Shown: positions 1 through 5,760 of the stretch, piece by piece
Numbering within the stretch: the first letter of the stretch is position 1
Layout: each line of letters opens with the position of its first letter
Assembly: GCA_025454675.1 (NCBI GenBank)
Contig: JALONZ010000084.1
Coordinates: 1 to 7,387 of the forward strand
Length of the DNA: 7,387 nucleotides
Direction: 5' to 3'
Origin: Anaerolineae bacterium
GTDB taxonomy: Bacteria; Chloroflexota; Anaerolineae; Aggregatilineales; Phototrophicaceae
The notes under the pieces: generated by a model
What the model saw: the letters and a program-made list of their open reading frames with translations, nothing else
Told to the model about the DNA's origin: nothing
Database searches by the model: none
Translations under genes and position numbers: made by a program

Positions 1-54
1 GGGATGTTGTTCAGGGAATGTCCTCGTGATGTAGGACTCAGAGGGAAAACAAAT

Positions 55-1344
55 ATGTTGCAACGTTTATTAATTGACCGCATCGAGAATCGGATTCTCG
101 TCGGCATCACCATGTTTGTCGGGATTATGATTTTAATTGGTTGGGTGGCTATCAATGAAGGTGAACGGATGCGTTCATTCGATAACCAATTCCAAGCACG
201 TTCTATTGAATTTGGTGCAGAGTTGTTTGCCGCCAACTGTACATCGTGTCATGGGACAGATGGACGGGGTGTTGGGAATTTTGGTCCCGCCCTGAATAGT
301 CCATTGATGTTTGGGCATGATTATTTTGCGACCATCAATGACCAAATTGAAGCCATTAATCGTCAAGAAATTGAATTAATTTCCGAAAAAGACGGGTTGA
401 TGCAAGAATTTGTGAATGCGAATGATGCTCGCAGGGAACAAATTCGGGCGCGGACTGCCGAAATTGATGCCTTATTGACCAGTGAAGAAGGTTTGGCGGC
501 ACAGCGTACCACTGTTTTTGCAGAACGTGATGCTTTGCTCACACAATTACAACCCGCCATTGATTTGGGCTATCCACAACCGACAGTGAATGAAGACGGG
601 ACTGTAACATCAACATTCAGCCGTTTAGCACAATTGGAATGGAATGGCTCGCTTAGTTCATTTGTTTATACCACCTTGATTCATGGTCGTCCCACCAGCA
701 AAAGCTATTGGGAAAATGCCCAAATGGTATCATGGTCACAACAAACGGGTGGTGCATTGCGTGATGACCAATTGCGGAATTTGACCAATTATATCCTCAA
801 TTGGGATAAGGGCGATGCGTGGACAGTCGAAGATGCGTTAGCTGTGCTTCAATACCCACTTGTACCCGTTGTTGGTGGTGGGGAAGCCGTTGCCGCCGCG
901 CCTCCTGTCGGGGCTGATGTGGATGCAATCGTGGAACAATTAGCGACTGTTATCGGCGACCCGGCGCGTGGCGACCAAATTTATAACAACCAAGCCCGTT
1001 CACAAACAGGGGCGCGTTTGGGTTGTGGTGGTTGTCATTTGAATGGTGTTGCGGGACCTGCACATAATGCCAAATGGGATCATTTCCTGAATGAATTGGT
1101 AAATGAACCCCAATTCGCAGGGTACAGTGTGGAAAAATATATGGTCGAAAGCATTGTGAATACGGGTGCCTATATCGTCTCTGGGTATGCCGCAGGTGCG
1201 ATGCCCGGTGATTTTTCTAACCGTATGAGCCTGCAAGATATGGCGGATATTTTGGCTTATCTGCATACCTTTAGCGCGGTAGACCCGTATGTCGCCCCAG
1301 TTGCGGGTGAACAACCTGTCGCCGAAGCAACACCAGAATCTTAA
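55..1344 (+). CDS. Membrane-anchored diheme cytochrome c with a helical insertion in heme domain 1
   Basis: Electron-transfer protein of 429 residues, held at the outer face of the membrane by an uncleaved N-terminal helix (about 14-33, no clear cleavage site after it). Heme domain 1 begins at about 52: CTSCH at 62-66, then GTDGRG and GPALNS; its second half resumes at about 191 (LEWNGSL, GRP at 211-213) with Met224 as probable axial ligand and a LRDDQLRNLTNYILNW helix. Between the halves, about 92-169, lies a charged, coiled-coil-like helical stretch. After a Gly/Ala/Pro linker (about 270-290), heme domain 2 has CGGCH at 324-328 and probable ligand Met383 (AMP). The start at 55 is chosen because GAGGG at 41-45 lies nine bases upstream and the protein then begins with the anchor; the same frame is open back to the window edge. 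It may partner a quinol-oxidising complex, but that is inference. Transcription ends at the terminator at 1455-1478. Confidence 0.9.
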   Translation: MLQRLLIDRIENRILVGITMFVGIMILIGWVAINEGERMRSFDNQFQARSIEFGAELFAANCTSCHGTDGRGVGNFGPALNSPLMFGHDYFATINDQIEAINRQEIELISEKDGLMQEFVNANDARREQIRARTAEIDALLTSEEGLAAQRTTVFAERDALLTQLQPAIDLGYPQPTVNEDGTVTSTFSRLAQLEWNGSLSSFVYTTLIHGRPTSKSYWENAQMVSWSQQTGGALRDDQLRNLTNYILNWDKGDAWTVEDALAVLQYPLVPVVGGGEAVAAAPPVGADVDAIVEQLATVIGDPARGDQIYNNQARSQTGARLGCGGCHLNGVAGPAHNAKWDHFLNELVNEPQFAGYSVEKYMVESIVNTGAYIVSGYAAGAMPGDFSNRMSLQDMADILAYLHTFSAVDPYVAPVAGEQPVAEATPES

Positions 1345-1359
1345 ATCGTATTTTTGGCG

Positions 1360-1381
1360 GGGACGTGATATATCACGTCCC
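1360..1381. repeat. Perfect 22-bp palindrome, REP-like
   Basis: The 11-base arm GGGACGTGATA (1360-1370) is followed directly by its exact reverse complement (1371-1381). As RNA it can form a nine-pair stem with a TATA loop. It begins 16 bases after the stop of the diheme cytochrome gene, but no T-run follows, so it is not a standard intrinsic terminator. It shares the outer GGGACG/CGTCC clamp with the second palindrome 25 bases further on, which suggests dispersed palindromic repeat units rather than an operator. The family assignment is inference from this resemblance. Confidence 0.6.
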
Positions 1382-1405
1382 AACAACCATCAATGCGGTT
1401 ATACG

Positions 1406-1437
1406 ATTGTAGGGACGGCATACATGTCGTCCACAAT
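1406..1437. repeat. Imperfect palindromic element, second REP-like unit
   Basis: ATTGT (1406-1410) pairs with ACAAT (1433-1437), and GGACGGCAT (1413-1421) pairs with ATGTCGTCC (1424-1432) through one G-T pair. The unpaired AG at 1411-1412 is the only break in the stem. This looks like a once perfect palindrome in which the right arm lost two bases. The core clamp GGGACG is the same as in the palindrome at 1360-1381 while the inner bases differ. There is no T-run after it. Confidence 0.5.
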
Positions 1438-1454
1438 AGGTTGATAACAAAATT

Positions 1455-1478
1455 CCCCCCTAGCGATAGGGGGTTTTT
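1455..1478 (+). terminator. Intrinsic terminator after the diheme cytochrome gene
   Basis: CCCCCTA (1456-1462) and TAGGGGG (1467-1473) form a seven-pair stem closed by a GCGA loop of the stable GNRA type, followed by five T (1474-1478) and, after GA, four more T. It separates the diheme cytochrome gene from the next transcription unit. The A/T-rich bases upstream could give weak activity on the other strand, but no gene on that strand would use it. Confidence 0.85.
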
Positions 1479-1499
1479 GATTTTATACCACTTGGGTAT

Positions 1500-1527
1500 T
1501 TGCCACATGCCCAACGATTGCTACAAT
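1500..1527 (+). promoter_or_regulatory. Sigma70-type promoter for the monoheme cytochrome gene
   Basis: TTGCCA (1500-1505, five of six to TTGACA) and TACAAT (1522-1527, five of six to TATAAT) are separated by 16 bases. It sits just after the terminator and about 40 bases before the ATG at 1570, as expected for a new transcription unit. A short inverted repeat, TCACAA-TT-TTGTGA (1530-1543), covers the predicted transcription start near 1534 and could be an operator or a leader hairpin. Read by eye only. Confidence 0.55.
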
Positions 1528-1569
1528 ATTCACAATTTTGTGATATGCAAATGAGAGTGATGAATCCTC

Positions 1570-2244
1570 ATGGCGAGATATAAATATCCAATTTTTTTTG
1601 TCATAGCCTTAACTCTGATTGGGGTAGGGTATATTTTAGCGCAAACCGCCACCCCAACCATCCCCGCCGATTTTGAATGTTCCCAAGCCGAACTCATCTT
1701 TGTGCAATACGATTTTCAGGTCGCACTCGATACATTTGATGAGCAATATCTGCAAAGCCCCGATACGGCGCTGGCACTGTTGTATGATACAGGCAAAGCC
1801 TATCAACAATTGGCGCTGAAATGTGGTTATTTGCCCCCTGATTTTGCCAGTCTTGCCGCGGGGACAGATATGGCGATTATCATGAATGCGCTGAATGATT
1901 TGCAAGGCGACCCCATTCGTGGACAAGCAATTTATAACAACCTCGAATTATCAGGCACAGCCGACCAAGTGGCGTGCGCGGGGTGTCATGAATCGGAAGG
2001 CGGGACAGCGCCCCTCACCGAAGGTACATGGACGCGCTGGGACGAAATTCATCGCCTAGAACCGCAATTTGAAGGCTATACCTTCGCGCAATATATTGTG
2101 GAAAGCATTATTTATCCGAATGCGTACATCGCAGAGCCATATGCTGAAGGGGTGATGCCGATTGATTTTGGCGAAAAACTGACACTTCAGGATTTGGCTG
2201 ATATAATCACCTTTTTGGAAAGTCAAGACCAGTTATTGGATTGA
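1570..2244 (+). CDS. Monoheme cytochrome c with an N-terminal helical domain
   Basis: Electron carrier of 224 residues exported across the membrane. Residues 8-24 form a hydrophobic signal or anchor helix ending LAQT, so it may be cleaved near 24 or remain attached. Residues 34-95 are helical and not cytochrome-like; they contain Cys37 and Cys85, which could form a disulfide. The heme domain runs from about 113: GDPIRG, IYNN, CAGCH at 136-140, EPQFEGY, VESI, and Met196 (VMP) as probable axial ligand, then an LQDLADII helix. This domain is paralogous to heme domain 2 of the diheme cytochrome upstream (shared GDPxRG, IYNN, EPQF, VESI, AYI, MPxDF, LQD, ADI), so the two probably serve the same electron-transfer chain. 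The only start fitting the signal helix is ATG 1570, with a modest GAGAG 12 bases upstream. The protein partner is unknown. Confidence 0.88.
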   Translation: MARYKYPIFFVIALTLIGVGYILAQTATPTIPADFECSQAELIFVQYDFQVALDTFDEQYLQSPDTALALLYDTGKAYQQLALKCGYLPPDFASLAAGTDMAIIMNALNDLQGDPIRGQAIYNNLELSGTADQVACAGCHESEGGTAPLTEGTWTRWDEIHRLEPQFEGYTFAQYIVESIIYPNAYIAEPYAEGVMPIDFGEKLTLQDLADIITFLESQDQLLD

Positions 2245-2274
2245 TACCCCACTTATGCGGTACAATGAGGGTAT
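2241..2274 (+). promoter_or_regulatory. Possible weak promoter inside an inverted repeat, before the ccm cluster
   Basis: TACAAT (2261-2266) resembles a -10 box, with TTGATA (2241-2246, five of six) upstream at a short 14-base spacing. The -10 box lies in the loop of a six-base inverted repeat, ATACCC (2244-2249) and GGGTAT (2269-2274). No T-run follows, so it does not look like a terminator. It could start a ccm transcript separate from the cytochrome gene, or the genes could be cotranscribed. The spacing makes this a weak call. Confidence 0.25.
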
Positions 2275-2303
2275 TATTTGAAAACATGTGAGGAGTTTAT
2301 TTG

Positions 2304-2552
2304 ATGACCCGTCAAAAATGGATGACCTTGTTTGTTGTTTTGTGCATGACGTTGTTGATTGCCACCACGCCCGTGTTTGGCGCAGAAGAGCCAGTGGCAG
2401 AAACACCCACCACCGCCGAAGAAGCGGTAGATTATGGACCTGGAACGACCCTCATCTTTTTGCTGATGGGTATAACGGGTGTTACGGTGGTTGGTGCATT
2501 CAATTGGTTTACTGAAATGAGCGAGCGTAAAGAGAAAAAATCATCATCATAA
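2304..2552 (+). CDS. Small signal-peptide plus one-helix membrane protein, possibly CcmD-like
   Basis: Protein of 82 residues. Residues 1-26 are a signal peptide or first helix (TLFVVLCMTLLIATTPVFG, then AEE), 27-47 an acidic, Pro/Thr-rich outside segment, 48-69 a membrane helix with Gly and an NWF end, and 70-82 a charged tail (EMSERKEKK, then three Ser). The start is ATG 2304, eight bases after AGGAG (2291-2295); the TTG just before it is not needed. It lies 38 bases upstream of ccmE. CcmD, the small protein that holds CcmE to CcmC in classical systems, has one helix and a charged cytoplasmic tail, and some distant CcmD-family proteins also carry a signal peptide. Architecture and position fit, but there is no diagnostic motif, so no symbol is given. 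It could instead be an unrelated small subunit acting with the cytochromes. Confidence 0.75.
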   Translation: MTRQKWMTLFVVLCMTLLIATTPVFGAEEPVAETPTTAEEAVDYGPGTTLIFLLMGITGVTVVGAFNWFTEMSERKEKKSSS

Positions 2553-2590
2553 GGATGAAAAAAATTAGATAAGTTGGAGGATTTTGGGAT

Positions 2591-3148
2591 ATGACTGATG
2601 TAACGCTAGATACAAATGTGCCTCATGCACAACCCACATGGGAAAAATCTGCCACAACTGCCCCTGCTAAACAGGGTTTATCATGGCAATTATGGTTAGG
2701 GCTTGCCCTGATTTTGGGCGCGGTTGCCTTTCTGATTTTAGGGAATACACTGGGTGGCGCACAATATTTTACCACTGTCGAAGCATTGATGGCGAATCCA
2801 GAAGAACATATCGGCAAAACGATTCGTATTTCTGGCGCGGTGGTGGGCGAAACGATTGATTATGATTCACAAAATTTGAATATCGGCTTCACGATTGCAC
2901 ATATCCCCGAAAATGCCGAAAACATTGGCGAAGCCTTGTTTATCGCCGCCAATGATGCGAATGCGACACGCTTACCGATATATATCGAAAACACAGTCAA
3001 ACCCGATTTACTTCGTCATGAGGCGCAAGCGATTCTCACTGGTAAATTGGGCGAAGATGGGGTTTTTTATGCGACAGAACTCTTGCTGAAATGCCCAAGT
3101 CGGTTTGAAGACGGGGCAAATCCATTGTCTGAAAGTCGTGCAGGATAA
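2591..3148 (+). CDS. ccmE: CcmE heme chaperone, cysteine type
   Basis: Heme chaperone that receives heme from CcmABC and passes it on for attachment to apocytochromes on the outer face of the membrane. It has 185 residues: a Pro/Thr-rich cytoplasmic N-terminus, one anchor helix (about 34-54), then an OB-fold domain recognised by the YFTTVEAL start, GKTIRISGAVV (75-85), IYIEN, a PDLLRHEAQAILTGKL stretch (138-153) and DGVFYATELLLK (156-167). In the classical family the last strand is followed by the heme-binding His in an HxxxY motif; here it reads CPSRF, with Cys168 replacing His and Phe172 replacing Tyr. Cys-type CcmE proteins are known in archaea and some sulfate-reducing bacteria. There is a short acidic tail rather than a long His-rich one. 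GGAGG at 2576-2580 lies ten bases before ATG 2591. The next gene begins six bases after the stop. Confidence 0.93.
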   Translation: MTDVTLDTNVPHAQPTWEKSATTAPAKQGLSWQLWLGLALILGAVAFLILGNTLGGAQYFTTVEALMANPEEHIGKTIRISGAVVGETIDYDSQNLNIGFTIAHIPENAENIGEALFIAANDANATRLPIYIENTVKPDLLRHEAQAILTGKLGEDGVFYATELLLKCPSRFEDGANPLSESRAG

Positions 3149-3153
3149 TCATT

Positions 3154-4305
3154 TTGAGACGATATAACCACTTTTTGGGAATTATTTTTATCATGTTTGT
3201 CTGTGTATCTGGGGTGATGGCGCAAGCTGAACCCACCCCAGATGTGACACCGGAAGCCACGCCCATTGTGCGTGAATCGGTACAGGGTTCAATTTCGGGG
3301 CTGATTACGGTTGGTACGCCAAATATCACCTTGCCAGCCGATACCATTGTCACCTTGCACATATTTGATATTGTGACCGAGACCGAATCTACATTGACCA
3401 CACCAATTACACCCGATAATACCTATTTATTTTCGGATGTGACGATTACGGATGGGGATTTTTATTTTGTCTCTGTCGCATTTGATGGACGCAATTATGG
3501 TAGCACCCCTGTGACGGGGAATACCGAATTTCCCAATTTAGATTTGCCTGTGGTGGTTTATATGACGACCACCGACCCAGATGTGATTGGCATCATGAAC
3601 CTTGTGGTGCAAATTCAACCCACAGAAGGCGTTTTGGGATTCACACAGGTGATACAATTTCGCAATCAATCTGACCGCATGTATTTGGGTGATACCCAGC
3701 TTGAAGATGGTCGGCGTGTCACACTCGATTTGAGCGTGCCTGTTGGCGCATTGGTCACAGAATTATTGGTGATGGTGGGCAATCAACCTGTTGGGTCATC
3801 TGATGCGAGTTTTATTGTGGATACCAGCACATTCTCAGTGCGTTATACCGACCCGATTTACCCTGGTCAAGATTACTTATTTATCATGAATTATGTCATG
3901 CCCTATGAGCAAGATGCAGTGATGGAATTCCCTATTGGGCATCGGTTTATTGGTGAAATGCGTATTTTAACCAGCACGGATGAATTGCGTGTTTCTGGTG
4001 AAAATTTGCAATCACTCGGCATACAAATGATGGGTGAGGAAGAATATTTGGGGTATGGTGGACGCTTTGACCTGATGCCTGATGACCTGATTCGTTATGA
4101 ACTTAGTGGGCGTGTTGCGGGTGTTGGCGAATTTGATACGAATCCCCAGCCTGCGCGTGTTGTGACGGCGGTGTCGTCGGATAATTTGCCATTACTCTTG
4201 CTGATTATTGGTTTTGGCATTGTGGTGATTGTGGTCGGTGGTGTGATTGTCATTAATCGGCGCAAAAACTTGCCACAGCAACCCATTGAAGGACGTTTCA
4301 AATGA
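3154..4305 (+). CDS. Unnamed secreted beta-rich protein with a C-terminal membrane anchor, within the ccm cluster
   Basis: Function unknown. The 383 residues show a signal peptide (RR, then a hydrophobic run 7-23 ending VMAQA), a short Thr/Pro linker (26-37), a first beta-rich domain resembling carboxypeptidase-regulatory or Ig-like folds (about 42-138: GSISGLITV ... TVTLHIFD-like strands, FYFVSVAFDG), a second beta-rich region (about 142-335) and a membrane helix (about 345-367) with a basic tail NRRK. The mature part has no Cys, so it cannot be CcmG or CcmH, and no CXXCH. The start is TTG 3154: AGGA (3142-3145) is eight bases upstream and only this start gives a full signal peptide; the in-frame ATG at 3193 would cut it in half. 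The stop overlaps the ccmA start by four bases (ATGA), so the two are translationally coupled. A scaffold or apocytochrome/CcmE-handling role is only a guess from position. Confidence 0.85.
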   Translation: MRRYNHFLGIIFIMFVCVSGVMAQAEPTPDVTPEATPIVRESVQGSISGLITVGTPNITLPADTIVTLHIFDIVTETESTLTTPITPDNTYLFSDVTITDGDFYFVSVAFDGRNYGSTPVTGNTEFPNLDLPVVVYMTTTDPDVIGIMNLVVQIQPTEGVLGFTQVIQFRNQSDRMYLGDTQLEDGRRVTLDLSVPVGALVTELLVMVGNQPVGSSDASFIVDTSTFSVRYTDPIYPGQDYLFIMNYVMPYEQDAVMEFPIGHRFIGEMRILTSTDELRVSGENLQSLGIQMMGEEEYLGYGGRFDLMPDDLIRYELSGRVAGVGEFDTNPQPARVVTAVSSDNLPLLLLIIGFGIVVIVVGGVIVINRRKNLPQQPIEGRFK

Positions 4306-5039
4306 CCGAGCAACCGCGCCCCCTGATTGAAATTACCGATTTGGTCAAGCAATACGATGTGTTGCCTGTTTTGCGTAAACTCAATTTAACGGTGCATCGT
4401 GGCGAATTTGTGGCGCTACTGGGTCCCAATGGGAGCGGAAAATCCACACTTTTACGTTTGCTATGCGCCCTCACACGTCCCACCAGTGGCGAAATCCGCA
4501 TCGGTGGATGGTCATTGCCCAAAGAAATTAACGCCGTCCGCGCTCAGATTGGGCTGGTGAGTCATAAACCGCTTTTTTATGAAAATTTGACCGCCACCGA
4601 AAATTTAACTTTTTTTGGGCGCTTATATAATATCCCCGCGACTGAATTACCCGATAGAATCCGTCAGATGTTGGATGAAGTGGGATTGATTAAACGCGCT
4701 CATGACCTTGCGCGGACATTTTCGCGCGGGATGCAACAACGCCTCTCGATTGCGCGGGCGTTATTGCATCAACCCGATGTGTTGTTATTCGATGAGCCGT
4801 ATACTGGCTTAGACCAACTGGCGGGCGGGATTTTAGATGATTTGTTACGCAAGGCGCATCAATCGGGGCGGACGATTATCATGACGACACATCAATTAGA
4901 ACGTGCAGAGGCATTGGTCAGCAGGGCAGTCATCATCAAAAAAGGGGTGATTGGTTATGATGAGCCGATAAATCCCGCCAACCCGCCAAATTTGGTCAAA
5001 ATTTATACCGAAGTCACTGGGATGGTGAACGCGCTATGA
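4302..5039 (+). CDS. ccmA: CcmA, ATP-binding subunit of the heme-handling ABC transporter
   Basis: Cytoplasmic ATPase of 245 residues that works with CcmB and CcmC; in the known system ATP hydrolysis releases heme-loaded CcmE from CcmC. Walker A is GPNGSGKST (41-49). The Q-loop region reads SHKPLFYENLTATENL (87-102), with His88 near the usual Gln as often in CcmA. The signature is FSRGMQQRLSIARAL (140-154), where SRGMQ replaces the general LSGGQ and is typical of CcmA. Walker B is VLLFDEP (160-166), the D-loop TGLD (168-171), and the switch His is His197 (TTHQ). Length is slightly longer than the classical 200-230. GAAGGA at 4288-4293 inside the preceding gene, eight bases before the ATG, and the four-base overlaps with both neighbours indicate coupled translation. 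A general ABC exporter ATPase is the alternative, but the ccmB and ccmC genes next to it settle the assignment. Confidence 0.93.
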   Translation: MTEQPRPLIEITDLVKQYDVLPVLRKLNLTVHRGEFVALLGPNGSGKSTLLRLLCALTRPTSGEIRIGGWSLPKEINAVRAQIGLVSHKPLFYENLTATENLTFFGRLYNIPATELPDRIRQMLDEVGLIKRAHDLARTFSRGMQQRLSIARALLHQPDVLLFDEPYTGLDQLAGGILDDLLRKAHQSGRTIIMTTHQLERAEALVSRAVIIKKGVIGYDEPINPANPPNLVKIYTEVTGMVNAL

Positions 5040-5704
5040 CCACACCCTTATGGAGAACTGTTTTTTCGATTATTCGCAAAGATTTGCGTGCTGAATTGCG
5101 TAGCCGTGAGCTGGTCAGCACGATGGTGTTATTTGCGTTATTAAGTGTGCTGGTATTCAGTTTTGCCTTAGAATTAGACCGCACCGCCCGCCAAGAGGTG
5201 GTGAATGGCATTTTGTGGGTGACATTGGTCTTTGCCAGCATTTTGGGGTTGAATCGTAGCCTTGCCACCGAGCGCGAATTGGGTGGTATGGATGCGATGA
5301 TGATTTCGCCCATCCCGCGCATGGCGATTTATTTGGGCAAAATGGTGGGGAACTTCTTATTTGTGTTGGTGGTCGGGCTGGTTTTGTTGCCCATCATGAC
5401 TATTTTGTATAACATGGTACTCATCCAAATCCCGCTGATTGCCACATTGATTTTAGGCGTATTTGGACTGGCATCCATCGGCACGCTCCTCGCCGCCATG
5501 ACCGCACAAACCCGCTCGCGTGAGACATTGCTCCCGATTGCGATGTTACCCGTGATTATCCCCTTGTTGCTGGTTGTCATTGCCGCCGCATCTACCGTTC
5601 TAAAAGGGGATGACGCATGGAATTGGATAGCTGTTTTGGGGTTGGTGGATGCCATTTATGCCGCATTGGGCTTATTGCTATTTGAATATGTCATTGAAGA
5701 CTAG
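5036..5704 (+). CDS. ccmB: CcmB, membrane subunit of the heme-handling ABC transporter
   Basis: Integral membrane partner of CcmA, 222 residues, the normal family length. The N-terminus is a cytoplasmic amphipathic segment with IIRKDLRAELRSRE (12-25), the conserved CcmB opening, followed by about six membrane helices: roughly 27-46, 56-75, 96-120, 128-152, 160-185 and 194-217. LATERELGGMDAMMISPI, between helices two and three, is the charged loop expected to contact CcmA, matching the family's 'ERE..G....L..sP' pattern. It overlaps ccmA by four bases (ATGA at 5036-5039) and has only a weak ribosome binding site, so it probably depends on translation of ccmA. The -35 element of the candidate ccmC promoter lies inside its last codons. 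Confidence 0.92.
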   Translation: MTTPLWRTVFSIIRKDLRAELRSRELVSTMVLFALLSVLVFSFALELDRTARQEVVNGILWVTLVFASILGLNRSLATERELGGMDAMMISPIPRMAIYLGKMVGNFLFVLVVGLVLLPIMTILYNMVLIQIPLIATLILGVFGLASIGTLLAAMTAQTRSRETLLPIAMLPVIIPLLLVVIAAASTVLKGDDAWNWIAVLGLVDAIYAALGLLLFEYVIED

Positions 5705-5722
5705 CCACAAAAATTGTATAAT
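5694..5722 (+). promoter_or_regulatory. Candidate internal promoter for ccmC
   Basis: A perfect TATAAT (5717-5722) lies 17 bases after TTGAAG (5694-5699, four of six to TTGACA, inside the end of ccmB). The predicted start near 5729 would give a leader of about 30 bases before the ccmC ATG. ccmA and ccmB overlap by four bases whereas ccmC is separated by 56 bases, which fits partly independent expression. Read by eye only. Confidence 0.5.
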
Positions 5723-5727
5723 TCAAC

Positions 5728-5757
5728 TATAGATTTTTATAGATTTTGGGAGATTTT
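5728..5757 (+). repeat. Three-unit 10-bp tandem repeat in the ccmC leader
   Basis: TATAGATTTT occurs twice without a gap (5728-5737, 5738-5747) and is followed by GGGAGATTTT (5748-5757), which matches in seven of ten positions. The third unit supplies the GGGAG ribosome binding site for ccmC, seven bases before the ATG. The array lies just downstream of the TATAAT box, so it would form almost the whole leader of an internal transcript. Confidence 0.6.
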
Positions 5758-5760
5758 TAC

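Noticed and set aside
4..54. In-frame extension of the diheme cytochrome to an ATG at position 4, or the end of an upstream gene in the other frames
   Set aside because: The extension adds non-hydrophobic residues ahead of a good anchor and bypasses the GAGGG at 41-45. The other two frames stop at 27 and 34, either of which could end an upstream gene, but the few codons visible do not allow a choice.
1360..1381. The perfect palindrome as terminator of the first cytochrome gene
   Set aside because: No T-run follows it, and a better terminator with a GNRA loop and T-run lies at 1455-1478.
1000..1386. Minus-strand open frame covering the end of the diheme cytochrome and the palindrome
   Set aside because: It is mostly antisense to the heme domain, starts inside the palindrome and has no ribosome binding site or domain.
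2288..2515. Alternative plus-strand frame overlapping the small membrane protein
   Set aside because: It lacks a ribosome binding site at the right distance, has a Cys/His/Arg-rich translation without a signal peptide, whereas the frame at 2304 has AGGAG and a signal peptide.
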